Assembly: GCF_035222275.1 (NCBI RefSeq)
Contig: NW_026946359.1
Coordinates: 620,001 to 684,000 of the forward strand
Direction of reading: 5' to 3'
Source of the DNA: Podospora bellae-mahoneyi
Lineage: Eukaryota; Ascomycota; Sordariomycetes; Sordariales; Podosporaceae
DNA: 64,000 nt
The notes beneath the pieces were generated by a model that saw only the letters and a list, made by a program, of their open reading frames with translations, had not been told where the DNA came from and searched no databases. Of this stretch, positions 1 to 11,680 are shown piece by piece (positions within the stretch are counted from its first letter, which is position 1; every line of letters begins with the position of its first letter). Both the position numbers and the translations under genes were made by a program.

Positions 1-25
1 TCATCGCTACATAACCAACAATCCA

Positions 26-316
26 TCATCTGCATTGCCCGGACAGCTTTGTCCCGGTTTTCATTATCTCGTCGCCCCCTGGCCAATGTCCACCAGCCAC
101 TTCTGCCTCGACCCTCCAATGGCCGTCCAAAATCTTGCTCCTGTATCGCGGCTCAACCCATGCGCTCATCTCCTCCATATTCCAGAGCCTATCAATGTTC
201 GTAAATTCTTCGCAAATGTGGCGCCTCAAGATCGAAAGTCGACTGTCAACGCCCAGGTACGTGTCCCGAGACATGATAGCCAGAAGCCTTGCTGCCCTCA
301 CATCAGCGGGCAGCAT
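26..316 (-). CDS. Possible small hypothetical protein (96 aa) at window edge
   Basis: An uninterrupted reading frame from an ATG at 316 to a TGA at 26 encodes 96 residues. The composition looks protein-like (mixed charged and aromatic residues, for example RLWNMEEMSAWVEPRYRSK) and codon choice resembles nearby genes. I recognise no domain. It lies just downstream of CKS1 on the same strand, about 110 nt past the CKS1 stop, so it may be the last exon of a separate gene or a chance frame in the CKS1 3' region. An overlapping frame of similar length exists on the plus strand, which weakens the case. Confidence 0.3.
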   Translation of the reverse strand: MLPADVRAARLLAIMSRDTYLGVDSRLSILRRHICEEFTNIDRLWNMEEMSAWVEPRYRSKILDGHWRVEAEVAGGHWPGGDEIMKTGTKLSGQCR

Positions 317-423
317 TTGCCTCTCCAGTTAATAAGGTGATGATCGGTGTCTGGTTGTGGGCCTGGCCCCGAGCGCTAATCGTACAGCTGTCCCCTACTA
401 TTACTTTGTGACCTCGTAGCTCC

Positions 424-907
424 TCACTGCGGAGGTTGGTAGTTCAGTGGGCGCCTGGAACCAAATGTTAGCCTGTAGTCCTTGGCATGTGACTCATGGT
501 TGCAGGAGTGCTCACTTGAAGAGGAGAATATGAGGCTCTGGCTCGTGTACTTCGTAGTGCTCCCACCCAAGACTCTGTGTGATACCCATCGCCCGCCATT
601 CTTCCTCCCACAGGAGCTTCAGAGTGCCCTTGGACTGGTCATGATAGTCTTTGGGAATGGCCTTGAGCATAGCCTTGGGGAGCTGCACGTGGCGGTATTC
701 GTATTCGTTGTCATTGTAGCTAGCAGATGTTAGGCTTGATCGAACCGACAATATGGCACGGTTGACATCCAGCGGCGCTACTTACCGTGTAGAGTAGTGA
801 ATCGCCTCAATAAACTCCTCCAGACGTGCCCGCTCGCTGTCTGACAGCGGGCGTGGGCTTGGGTTGCGACGGGAGGTGTCAATGCCCATCTCATCTAGTG
901 TCGCCAT
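424..907 (-). CDS. CKS1: Cyclin-dependent kinase regulatory subunit Cks1/Suc1 (118 aa, 3 exons)
   Basis: Cks1/Suc1 is a small adaptor that binds Cdk1 and docks phosphorylated substrates on CDK-cyclin complexes in the nucleus and cytoplasm. The coding sequence is complement(424..454, 516..719, 786..907). Exon 1 gives the N-terminus ending IHYSTR. Exon 2 carries the family core [14 protein letters not shown], then [30 protein letters not shown], here only named in part, including the [10 protein letters not shown] signature. A 61-nt intron (455-515, branch GCTAAC, acceptor TTCCAG) leads to a 31-nt last exon encoding [10 protein letters not shown]; without it the conserved RPLNY ending would be lost. 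Exon lengths sum to 119 codons with no frame conflict, close to the usual family size. It is divergently arranged with the RSC4-like gene. Confidence 0.95.
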
Positions 908-2133
908 TTTGAAGGTTGCTGTCGGGATAGCCGGTAAGTTTAAAAATCAAATATATGTCGCGAGAAGATATTCGAGAATCGAAAGGGCGTCCTGAGGAAA
1001 AGGGGCGCAGTAATGTTGGGTTGAAAAAGTATCAAGGTCGCGCGATAGTCGTGTCTAGCCCTGCACTTTGGGTACGTGGGGTAATATCGGGCCAAATCGA
1101 GGAGGCCGACAACTGGAGATGGGCTAGGCAAACTGGTCCTCGAGAATTCAAAGTTGGTAATGCGACCGGAAGAAGTAAGGGGGAGCGTCTGCTAGCTCGG
1201 GTGAAAAAGCAGCTGTCGTTTGGCGCGTTGAGTGTCGGTGTTGAGGCGTGTGACTTCGCTGGTGGAGGAGGGGAACAGAAAGAGGCCGAACGTAAACAAA
1301 TCGGTTCATGTGTTTGGAAGGGCCCTGCCGCACTTGCCATGCGCTAAAATTTTGACCCTTCCGGCCCACTGGCAGCTTGGCACGGACCACAAGGTAGAGA
1401 AAGTGGCATGGTGATAGGTTGACATCTCTCGCAAACAATAGGCTTACTCTAGACTCTGTATAATAGATAAGTATTTGAAGAAGCATCCAAGGGTTGCTCT
1501 TGCCCGTCCCTTCCATCCTGTGGGCTGTTTCTCGTTGTCGCATTGTTCAAAGGTGCAAAGTGCCGGATGACATAAGCAACTCAACTTAAGATGCCTAACA
1601 TATCAGGCGAGGAACAAGGGAAGCCCCGGTCCATGCGCGTGTGGGCCCCTGCTCAGTGGTACCTTCCCCGAAGCCAGGTACACTTTTGGGACAAGAGCGC
1701 CTGCTGACAGTTGGAGGTTGAACTGTATGCAAAACTCTGAGTTCCCAGCCCTTGGAGCGCCAAAATTGCACCGCTCCTGGACAGCTGCCTGGACTGCAGT
1801 GATTCGTTCCCTACAGTTCGCAGACACGACACGACTTGCACCCCGTCCATCACCTAAGTCATCCATACCTAGGTATATCCATCGCAGGGGGCTGGCTGGG
1901 CTGCGGGACTCCTGACTTGACTGCGCTGCGCCCACCCAAAGAGACGAGACGGCACCGCACCCGCACCTGCACCCGCACAATTGCTACGCGTCTCCCACAG
2001 CCGCAGAGCAACAGCTTGCGCGCCGCCCTCCGTCACAAGTCGCCCATTGAGGCGCCTGCACCACGTCCATCGCGACAGCTGCCATCGAGTTGATCTGTTT
2101 TTTGCCAAATCTGATCCGCTGCACCACCGCGCA
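908..2133. other. Intergenic region between CKS1 and the RSC4-like gene (divergent promoters)
   Basis: These 1.2 kb hold no convincing gene. The interval separates two divergent start codons, so it should contain both promoters and 5' leaders. From about 1910 to 2130 the plus strand is C-rich with CACC/GCACC repeats, the usual look of a fungal 5' leader for the bromodomain gene. An ACGCGT (MCB-like) hexamer sits near 1985; whether it is functional cannot be told from sequence. Confidence 0.5.
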
Positions 2134-4499
2134 ATGGACAACAAACGGAAAGCGGGCCCGACGGGCGCCGCCGAGAATGACGACCGAGCTGCCAAACGAC
2201 GCAAGGTCCCAAGGGTAAGTCTTTCTCCAAGAGTTTCCCGTTGCTCGTGGCGCACATCTGCCACACCTTGGAACTTGGGATGTAATGTCAACACGGCCAT
2301 TAACTAACCATGGGGACAGCCTCCACAAGAGTACGACCTGATGAAGGGCGAAAGCCCCGAGTCGACCTCCGCCTACGGCCTTGTTTTCTTGGAAACCATC
2401 CGCAGAACGAAGGACAAGAGGTTAGTATAGGCTTGTCTTCCCGGGTCTAGGGATATATGACATCTAACAACAATGGCTTCGCAGCGGACGACTTGTGGCT
2501 AGCTACTTTGAGAACCTCCTCCCCCGTGAGAAGAACAAGGACTACTATGCGCGCATTCGCATGCCCATCTCCCTGAAAATAATTGAGCGCAAACTCCACA
2601 ACCAGGACTTTGCCAACATGTCTGAACTCGAAAGCTACTTCAAGCGAATGGTCACCAATGCGAAGGAGTATTATCCCAAGAATTCCGAGATTTTCGAGGA
2701 CGCCGAGCGTGTCAGAAAAGCGCTGAGCAACTACATGACCAAGACGAACCCGGCCTACAAGTTGGTACAGGGCTATAGTTGCACTGCTGCGCCTATACCT
2801 GACGATTTGCAGTCGACGGATTTCATGGATGAATACGCAGGGGGTGGCGAGGAGGACGCGGCTGGTGAAGATGATGCCGAAGGCGAGGAAGACGAGGACG
2901 CGGGTGAAGACGACGAGGAAGACGAACAGGACGACGAGGACGACGGAAACCCGAGAAAAATCATCCTGAAGCGAAGGGATTCTAACAACGGCGTTAAACG
3001 TGGGCCCGACTCGGTGCGGAGACGTGACAGAAGTGGGAGGGCCAAGGCAGACCATGAGTTCGAGGGCGTCCCGTACAAGGGACTGAACTTCCAACACGCG
3101 CAGGAGAAAATCGTGGAGGAGCTTATTCGAAAGCCAGACGAAGAGTAAGCAACACCTGTCATGCGATTCTGTGCACCGAGCCTTGCTAACTCTGCTCCTA
3201 CAGCGGTGGCGCTCATTTCTTGGACTTTATCAATCTCCCACCACGCAGCTTCAAGGATTATTTTGCCGTCATTACCTCTCCGTTGTCGTTAAAGGGGCTT
3301 CAAAAACTCGTCAAGGGCATTCATGGTCGACAAGCTGCCACTGGTATTAGCGACTTCAAGAGCTGGGCAGCTTTTGAGGAAAAGGCCAGCCTTCTTTGGA
3401 CCAACGCTCATTTCTACAATGAGGATGGCAGTGAAATCCACACCCTAGCCACAGAGTTGAAGGTATGAAGATTGAAGACGGTCTGCCAGCTAGCACTGCT
3501 AACCCATGACCTTACAGCAAGCCTTTTATGATGAGCTCAACGCGGCGAAGGCAGTAGTCCCGGAACCGCCTCAGCAGCCCAAGATTAAGCTCAAGGTTGG
3601 TTCGGGTCAGGATACTCCGGTACTGGGTGCCAAAAAGATCACGATCCATGTCGGCGGGTCTAAAGGCAGCGCAACAGGGTCACCAGCACCACCGACCAAC
3701 CGCTCTAGCGAATCCGGCCCTATTCCACCCCAGGCGTCATTTACAACCGCTGCCAGCTTCCAGCTGGACAAATCTATGAGTTTACCCTCAGCTGGAGGGT
3801 CCCCGAGCCCCTCTGTCATCGCTCCTGGGCCACCAAGTATGGTTTCACGGCCGAATGGACATGTTCCGAGTCCCATGATGATGATAAATGGGCAGCACGG
3901 TTACCCAGGGTCGCATCAAGCACTTCAAAATGGCCATCTGCCTCCTGCACCAGCACCTGCGCCTGCACCGCCACCTCCTCTGTGGGACAACTTGGTTCGC
4001 GCTCCTGGTAGAGGTGAGTTTCGATATGTTATTTTGGCTCGATGAGCACACTGCTAATTGGAGAACAGGTATTGCCGACTCTTTGTTGCCCAGTGTTCTT
4101 GTCCGGACACATCCAACAGTTCCAGGTGACCGCCGATTTCGGATGGAACTTCCAGCGGACCCAAAGCTGGCTCAGCAGAGTGTCACTTTCCACTTGCCAG
4201 CTAGCCACAGCAGACTGCAGTTGGTTCCCCGGCTGGCGCCCTTTGAACAACAGGGACGTCAGTACAAGCTCATCGTTCAGATCAATGGACAGATGGTGGG
4301 CAGAGCCACCCCGATTCCTGCACCTGATGATCCGCTGCCACTAAACGCCATGGTGTTTGACTTGGGTTTAACTCTGGGCACGAACATGATTGTCGTTACA
4401 GTCGTGGCATCACTGCCGAAGGGTCAAAAGCTGGAAAATGGAGCGAGCGCCGAGGTAGAGAGGCTGACCATGAATGTCCACCTCACGAGAGTCTACTAG
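2134..4499 (+). CDS. rsc4: RSC4-like tandem-bromodomain subunit of the RSC chromatin remodeller (675 aa, 6 exons)
   Basis: Predicted nuclear subunit of an RSC-type SWI/SNF remodelling complex that reads acetylated histones. Coding exons are 2134..2214, 2320..2420, 2485..3144, 3204..3462, 3518..4013 and 4069..4499; all junctions keep frame. The N-terminus is basic (AAKRRKVPR, a likely nuclear signal). Bromodomain 1 spans roughly residues 40-150, an acidic Glu/Asp stretch lies near 175-220, bromodomain 2 spans about 280-375, followed by a Pro/Ser/Gly-rich linker and a conserved C-terminal beta-rich domain (about 535-675). Two bromodomains plus this C-terminal domain match Rsc4. Bromodomain 2 has the canonical acetyl-lysine-binding Asn (residue 353, in FYNEDGS), while bromodomain 1 has Tyr124 at that place. 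A different polybromo-type annotation is possible but less likely given the length. Confidence 0.85.
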
Positions 4500-5357
4500 A
4501 ATCTTCAAGGAGTCGTTATTTTGGCGTCAAGGCATGTATCTGGGCGGTGGCGATTTATTCTGTTTCTGGTTCCTTGTCTATTTGTGGGAAAAGGAAATGG
4601 GTGGGCGGATCAATCTATGGCTTCAGTTTCGGTGGTGTTTCTGGACGGAGCGTTTAGGCACTGCTTCAGTACGGCAGGGCAAATCAGCGTGGTACTATTA
4701 TAACACTTGGGCTTCTTTCTGTGTATATGTATTGATATAGGTCATCGCGCGCAACGGAGAATCAGCGGAAAATCTTTTCAAGCTTGATTTGTTTTGGGAG
4801 CTGGACTCTCATATTTCTGAGGCTTCTTGAAGACCGATGGAATTTACTACAGGCTGTTGTCAATGAACACCTCTGTCTAGAAGGACTATCTATGCTCGAT
4901 TCCCCGGCAAGCAAAGTCTAGGTTGAAGCTAGTAAGCACTTCCCATGCCATTTTCTTTTTGCCCTTGGCTTACAATCGTCACAGGTACCCGCCCTCGGTA
5001 CAGGAGAACAAAGTGATGGTCGCCCATTGTCTCTCTTTTGTGCATGTCATTCAATTGTTTACGAGTATTCCGAACGCGGCCACCCTTTGAAGCCATGGCA
5101 CACACGCCTTCACCCCCTTGGAATAGAGTCCGCATTCCTCGACACAACAAAGCACGCGGCTGCACGCGTTGGCCCCTTTATTTCCTACTCCGGATGAACA
5201 AGTCTTCTTATCATTACAATTGGCTTCTTTGTTCAATGTATGGTGTCCACCGTTTTGAGCTACTTGCTCCCTCGAGCTACATGGGTGTTTTTCTTTGAAG
5301 GCTAAACAAGAGGCCATTCGTTGCGGTTTGGTTTTTGTTTTCTAAAAATCTCTTACA
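4500..5357. other. Intergenic region downstream of the RSC4-like gene
   Basis: Both flanking genes are on the plus strand. The interval should contain the 3' end of the bromodomain gene and the promoter of the next gene. I see no convincing coding sequence or RNA gene. Confidence 0.5.
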
Positions 5358-8300
5358 ATGCCTCGACGGTCGGCCAAATTGGTTTCTGCCGGTGTTGATC
5401 CTGCACCGAGGAGAAGATCGACTAGGCTTGCATCGAGAGAAAACGTGGAGAGGAAGCATCGTCATCATCATCATCATCATCATCATCTTGAAAGCCAAAA
5501 GGAAGAAGAAGAAGAAGAAGAGGTCGGATTAGAGTCTGCCGGGGAAAGAAGACGAGACGGCAACAACAGCTGGGAAGGGGAAGAAGACGAGGACCCGGAG
5601 GCGGCCAGTGTTTACCCTGCTTCTTCATCACCCTCGGAAAGACATCTATCACCGCTTGAAGACGAACAGCACGTCTCAGGACTTGAGCCTGACCCAGAGA
5701 TCAAAGAAGCACAGCCCAGCCTCGCACTCTCTATATCATCATCACGACGATTCTTGCACCAACCTCGTTTGAGAACCGCGGCCGCCATGGACGACTCACC
5801 CGAGTCCCCCCACCTCCGCGGAGGCAAAACCCCCGAGCGCCGCCGCCACCCCTCAAACCCTCAGCGTGCCACTCCCCAAAACCAAACCTTCCCCGAAGGA
5901 GCCAGAATCACCTTTGTAGGCTCGGCAGACAGCTCAAGCCGCCGGCGCTCCCCCTCCCAAGGCAGGCGTGGCTTTTCTGACCCGACCGGCAAAAGAACCA
6001 CCGGCAAGATGACCACAGCCGACTGGAACGCCCACCGGGCCGCCCAGCAGGCTATCCTCGAGAGTAAATACCACATCCCTGACCGGCTCCGGTTCAAACT
6101 CGGCGACCTCGAGACGAGCGTCAAGCCTAAGCTTTCGGAGAGCCAGAAGAAGGTGTTTCGGAACAATGACGCTGACCCGGTTGTGCTGAACCAGAGGGCG
6201 GAGAAGCTTGCTATTCATGAGCCGCTTGTCAAGGTGCATGGGGATCCGCAGCGGGACCCGGCGGATGCGGCCAAGGATGGGAGGGTGTTGGATGGGGTGA
6301 AGAGTTGGTGGGAGGAGGTTGTCGAGGGGCAGGTGAGGGTTCGGCCGTGCGGGAGGGATGTGGGGAGGGAGTTGTTGGGGGCTTGGGCGCCGACGAGGTT
6401 GAGGTTTAATTTCCCTATGCCGCAGGATGGGACCGAGACGGGGAATGAGTGGTTTGGGGCTGTGTGGCAGGATTTGTACCTCAAGGCGTCGCACTTTGCG
6501 GAGGAGTACTTTGGAGAGGGGCTGGGGTTTGGGGAGGAGGTGCCGAATGGGGGGAATATACTGGATGTGAAGATGATTGATAAGGTGTGGACTACGGGCG
6601 GGGTGGGGAGCACGAAGAATCTGGTTTGGTTTATTAGTCAGGTGGCTAGGCAGGATAATGGGTTTGAGGGGGGGTGGGATGTGATGTTATCCAAGGCGGT
6701 GCAGAGGAAGTTGGTTGTCGCGGGGGTGATTGGGAAGATTTTGGAGCGGCAGGTGTTTGATGATTTGTTGTTTGGTGCTGATGAGCAGTCGAGAGCGATG
6801 TTGGAGGCATCTGATAAGGCTTTGGAGTTGGGTGAAGGCGAGTTGCTTTTTTTTTTTTAAAAAAAAAAAAAAACCAAGGGGGGGACATGACTGACATGAC
6901 ATGACATAACTTAGGCTACCGGCGCACAAGGCTTCGGTCGGAATGCATCGACATGTATATGCGTAACCAGGAGCTCACTCCCAAGTTCTGGGAGCATGTT
7001 GACCAGCTCAGCATTCAAATCACAACTTTGTTGCTCCCGCTGTTGAAGCTGATGGACCGGAACTTTAACAACAGTCGGGTCAAGTCTCTTTGGGGATTTC
7101 ATCAAAAGATACACGATATTGTCTCCGAAGCTGGGTTCTTGTCATTGCATATGGCTCACTCAAAGAGTATCTTCCGGATTACTGCCCCATTCCTGGGTCA
7201 GACGTGGGCCATTGACCAAAACAATGTCGATGATAGAGTTTATCACGAGTCCTCACTCGCCGTTACCCGCCTCGAAGGGATGGAGAAGCAAAAATGGGCA
7301 AAAGAGAATCTGATTTACGAGTCAGACCCAGCAAACTACCGCCCTACGTATGCGTTGTGGGAGAAGACCAAGCAGCTAGGATTTTGGGGTGTTCTTTGGG
7401 CCGTGCTCGGTTTCTTTCCCAGCTTGTTGTACAAGAAGGTGGAGAAGTACGGCGGGTTCCCAACCTGGGACTCCAAGCCCGGCCTGGGAGACACGGTGTG
7501 GAGGTCGCCGCCGTACCTGGCCAAGGTGCAGATTGTTGTCTGGCCCAAGTGCGAGAGGTACGGGCTGATGGGCGAAATCGATCCAAGGCTGAAGACGAGC
7601 ACGGAGGGAGAGTCCATCTCTACGCTGCTCAAGAGTCAGGTGGTGTACTACCAGGGCCGCACTGATCCGCGCGGTCTGGGCGCCGAGGGCACTCCAACCC
7701 TTCTCGAATGGCTCCGATACAAGGACGCCCTTTGGTTCAAGAAGTGGTGGGATCGCTTCGTCAAGCTGGGCGTCTCCCTCCTCGTGCTGTACCTCCTGTC
7801 TCGTTTTGCGCCCGTCCTTTGGATCATTCCCCAGTTGGGTCTAGCCTTGGCTAAACTTGTGGCTATTCTCATCCTCGACGTCATCATTTGGCTCCTAACC
7901 GCGGCATCAAATGTTGCAAAGGCTGTCATGTACCTGTTGTCCGCGGTTTGGTACACCATTTTGGGGGCGCTGGGCTTCAAGCTCCCATCGTTGCAGCCGT
8001 CGGAACCCTGGGTGATTGGACACTCTGGTTACGAGGGGACAGTTTACACACAAAAGATTACGGTCCCAAGTTTCGAGGGGCATTCGTACACCGTGCCTTG
8101 GTTTGGCGGCGGGGGTGACTATGAGAAGAGGCACAAGGAGCTTGAGGCGGAGAAGGAGAAGGCTAGGGAGCGGGCTAGGCGACGAGCAAGGGAGCTGGAG
8201 AAGGAGAAGGAGAAGGAGCTGGAAGAGGATGCGGATGATATCGAAGTTACAAAGGTTATTGACAAGATCTTCCCCGGCCCTATCACTCCTGCTCCTCTAG

Positions 8301-8959
8301 GCCCCAACGGTAGGAGGATGACGCTTAAGAGGTCATGGACTCGTGCGGGAGAAGAGCCAGGCCCGGAGGTTTGGGAGGAGCACACGCCTGGTTACTTTGA
8401 GCTGCTTACCGAGAAGGCCAAGGAGCTGCCCGTCTTTAAGGGTGACAAGGACAAGGCCAGACGGGAAGGCGTTGAAGCGGAGGTCAAGGAAGGCGAAGAG
8501 TGGAAGAAGTACGTCAAGCCAAATTGGTATGGCTGGTTTGGCGGTGCTACCGAAGAGGAACTCCGTCAACGAGAAGAGGAGAGGTTGGGTTTCGAGGCAG
8601 CCCAAGAGTCTGCCAGACGGGAGCAGGAGACCAGGAAAGAGAGGAGAAAGAGGGAGAGGGAAGAGGCTAGGGAAAAGAAGCTGAGAGAAGCCAAGGCAAG
8701 GGAGAAGAAGGAACTGGAGGAGATCCAGAGGAAGGAGAGGGAGCTGGGGTTGGAGATTGCCAGACATAGAAAGAATCCCAAGGCGCCGGCCAAGGTTAGG
8801 TCGGGTTTGAAGAAGGGGACTCTCAAGAAGTGGTGGCAGTCAACAACTGGGGGCTTGGGTGTGGCTTGGCAGCCCTATCATATTGATAAAACGATTTATT
8901 ATCCTGCTATTAAGCAATCGTTTGGAGGTGATCAAGAGGGGGAGCCGGAGGAGCTTTAG
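5358..8959 (+). CDS. Unrecognised membrane and coiled-coil protein (1172 aa, 2 exons)
   Basis: I do not recognise this family. Two long open blocks, 5358..6831 and 6915..8959, join across an 83-nt intron (donor GTGAAG, acceptor ACTTAG) with matching phase (G|GC). The N-terminus is low complexity: a run of about nine His, then a Glu run, then a Ser/Arg/Pro-rich stretch. An alternative in-frame ATG at 5787 (residue 144) sits in a perfect GCCGCCATGG context and may be the true start. Hydrophobic segments lie near 7380-7430 and in a cluster at 7760-7975, suggesting several membrane spans. After them come highly charged Lys/Glu/Arg-rich segments (8120-8230 and 8560-8770) likely to form coiled coils. 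Trp-rich patches (VWP, NWYGWFGG) are notable. An internal-membrane location is inference. Confidence 0.8.
6847..6873. repeat. T12-A15 self-complementary homopolymer inside an intron
   Basis: A run of 12 T followed directly by 15 A lies within the single intron (6832-6914) of the 1172-aa protein gene. The two runs are complementary and could fold as a hairpin in the pre-mRNA. Its exact length is prone to sequencing error. Confidence 0.8.
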
Positions 8960-9814
8960 GGTGGGAAAGGCAAAGAGGCGTTTATTGGATAGTAGTTGTT
9001 GTCTTGGTTTGTTTGTTTGCTATATCGTTTAAATCTATTCTGTTGTTTGTTCGAATGTTACCGTTCATTCTGACGTTGCTCTTTTGCCCACGGTGACATT
9101 ATGGAATATATCAAAGGAGCCGGCCAACCAGCCATTTGTTATGCTTTGCGTGTTCGGCGAAAAGACCATCCGGTGTCCTAGCTACCCGCCGCTGTCAGTC
9201 TATCGTCCCATCTTGTCCTCGGCCAATTATGTAAACCCAGCAGCGATAACATGGGTCTGTTCTGTGACACTTTGTGCTTCAAGTGTCGAACCACGCGGCT
9301 AAGTCTTGGCCGTTTTGTTTCATCTTGGACATGTCATGTTCACCATTAGCAAAGTTGTACAGAGACACTGTTTTCTTTCATGTATGGTATGCAAAATTGG
9401 CTTTGCAATTCAGCCATGTATGTGTGATATATACTTTCATTTTGACAAGGTATATCCAACAAAGATCCGCCATGGGAAGAATAAAAAAACAAACAGATAT
9501 AAAAAAAAAATCCACATAAAGGTGCCCGCTAAAATTAACCATCTTCATCATCTCTGTTCCCATCCCCTAATTCCATAGACATAAAAGGGAAGACGTTATC
9601 TTTGGTGAGTGATGTCGTAGCCCTTCTTGAGTTTTGGTTTCTCGTGTGACTTGGTGTATCTTTTTCCTCGACACGAGAACAGCATAGTCTTGCCGCCTGA
9701 AAGCCCAGTCACCAAAATCCCATCCAGAAACCATGATCGTACACCCGTACACCGACATGTCGGTGTGAAAAATTCCGTATTATTGATATGTGTCAGGTCA
9801 ATGTCAATGTACAT
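8960..9814. other. Convergent 3' intergenic region between the 1172-aa gene and nox1
   Basis: About 850 bp between two converging stop codons. No convincing gene; it should hold both 3' untranslated regions and polyadenylation sites. Only short overlapping frames are present, with an AT-rich patch near 9480-9540. Confidence 0.5.
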
Positions 9815-11680
9815 TTAGAAGTGCTCCTTCCAGAAACGGAAGCGCACCTCACTGCTGCTGGCAGCCTTGGCCGCCTTCTTGATGTCACGAGCAGCAGCCG
9901 AGGGACCGCAGAAATAAACACCGACCGTCGTCCTCATGTTACCCTCGAGGCCGTTGAGATAAGTCCGGTTCTGGATACCCTCGCTCATGCTCTGGAAAAT
10001 GCGGCCAAAGTTGGGACGACCAAAGTTTGTCCGCGCCTTGAGCTCAGTCAGGGGATCAACCGAGCTGCCGACCGAGTTGAGCACAATGTTCTGGGTGGTG
10101 TCCATGTCGAGCTTCTGGGTGAGATAAGTGTGGATCTTGAGGAACTCGACGCCGCTGGAACCGGGGACGCGGGCGGCCTCGGCGGATTGCTCCTCGAGGG
10201 AGAGGAGGAGGGTCTGGAACCACTCGAAGGAGCTGGTGTCCTTGCAGACCCAGATGAACTCGACACGGCGGAGACGGGTGGGGGGGTTGGGGCCGTTGCG
10301 CAAGTGCCAGATGTTCTTGAGGATGGAGGCCCAGGGGGTGACACCGATACCGGTACCGATCAAAACGGCGATTTCGTTCTCGAAGACGTCCTCGGCGGGG
10401 GCACCGTAGGGGCCGTCGATGCGGAGAGCGGGCATCTTCTGGCCGTTGGCAAGAGCGACGTCGTACATTCCCAAGGGGTCGACACCCTCATACAGCTTGG
10501 CGTGGATGCCGCCAGCGCCGACAGCGTTGCCGAGCTCGCGAGTGAAGTCACCAACCTGTCTGATGTGAACAGAGACATAGGGGTCGTATGGGCAGGAGGT
10601 GATGGTAAACGGATGCCACTGATACTTGGAGACGGAAGGAACCTGGAGGAAGAGCCACTGGCCAGCCTTGTACTTGAAGGAAGGCTTGTTGAACTGAATC
10701 TCCACGACGTCTTGACGATTGTTAGTCAGATTCACAATATCAGGGCAGAGTTGTTACTCACCATACGGATGTTTGACAACACGGGTAATCTTGGTCTCAC
10801 GGATGGCACGAATCTCACGGTACAACCGCTCAATGAGGTAGAAGCCACCGGTCCAGAGCTCCCATCTCCAGCCAAGATAACCAATGCAGTGCTCCCAGTA
10901 CTCATCACCGGCAAATGGCGAAATGGCGTCGGCTGTGTCACGGACGAAGCACCCGACGGTGTGGGTGTACAGACCGAGGAAAAATGGGATGAACAGATGG
11001 TGAGTGTACCAGAAGGTCTCGAAAGACTGTTGTCTGATGCGGTGATGGGCGGTTGTGTACATCAGAAGCATGCAGAGAAGCATAACGTGGCCAGTGGCAC
11101 CACCGGGCTGAACGTAGTGAATCTGCACAGCGGTTACAGGACGAATCTGGGTCTTCTCGACATTGTAGAAGCTGTACACTGTCAGCTCAAAACGCTCTTA
11201 TTCGCAATTTATGACAGACTCACTTGACGTAATGGGCAGCTGTGTGGATGATGGTGAACAACAGCATAGAGTAAGCAAGCTGCCTGTGCATCCAGATATT
11301 CTCATCGAGTGGGATGAACTTGATCTTTGGCCTGATGAAACGCATGATAGTTCTGCAGACGGGCAGCAGAATAAGCATACCGTCCACACTCAATACTAGA
11401 CCAGCACCACGAGAAAGCCACACAGAGTATTGCAGCGTGTTGAGACCCGCCAAACGGGCATCAGCTGCTTGCTTCCACCTAAACAGCACAACCGTTAGCT
11501 CAGTATCCTCCCACCATTTCCTCAACCCCTTTCCATTCGACCAACACCTCCCGAGAACAAATCTGAAAAAGCATACCATCCATAGGCAAAGATACCCCAA
11601 TGGAACGTCCAGAAGAGGATGTGAAAGAGAATCTTCGACCCCGTGAGCTGCTTCTTCAGCAGTGGAACTAGCCCGCCCAT
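9815..11680 (-). CDS. nox1: NADPH oxidase NoxA/Nox1 (554 aa, 4 exons)
   Basis: Catalytic flavocytochrome that passes electrons from NADPH through FAD and two haems to oxygen, making superoxide; in filamentous fungi it controls sexual development, hyphal fusion and polarity. Coding sequence: complement(9815..10710, 10762..11171, 11224..11478, 11577..11680). The ferric-reductase membrane domain contains the paired His segments (LLFTIIHTAAHYVN and YTTAHHRIRQ, THHLF). The FAD motif HPFT is at residues 289-292, the NADPH-binding GTGIGVTP at 375-382, and the CGPSAAARDIKKAA nucleotide-binding segment is near the end. The protein ends in FWKEHF, with the terminal Phe typical of Nox. No EF-hands, so it is not the NoxC type; the short N-terminus fits NoxA and not NoxB. 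The junction AA|C restores the HYVNFYNVEK sequence expected of the family. Confidence 0.96.

Noticed and set aside
424-470. Segment resembling the internal promoter region of fungal 5S rRNA (GGAGGTTGGTAGTTCAGTGGG)
   Set aside because: It is the reverse complement of the last exon of CKS1, and the rest of the 5S sequence is absent on both sides.
5461-5485. CAT repeat as an artificial His-tag or vector contamination
   Set aside because: The run is embedded in a low-complexity natural reading frame with adjacent Glu repeats and has no vector sequence around it.
9788-11227. Plus-strand frame of 479 codons opposite nox1
   Set aside because: It is an antisense shadow of the well-supported NADPH oxidase exons.
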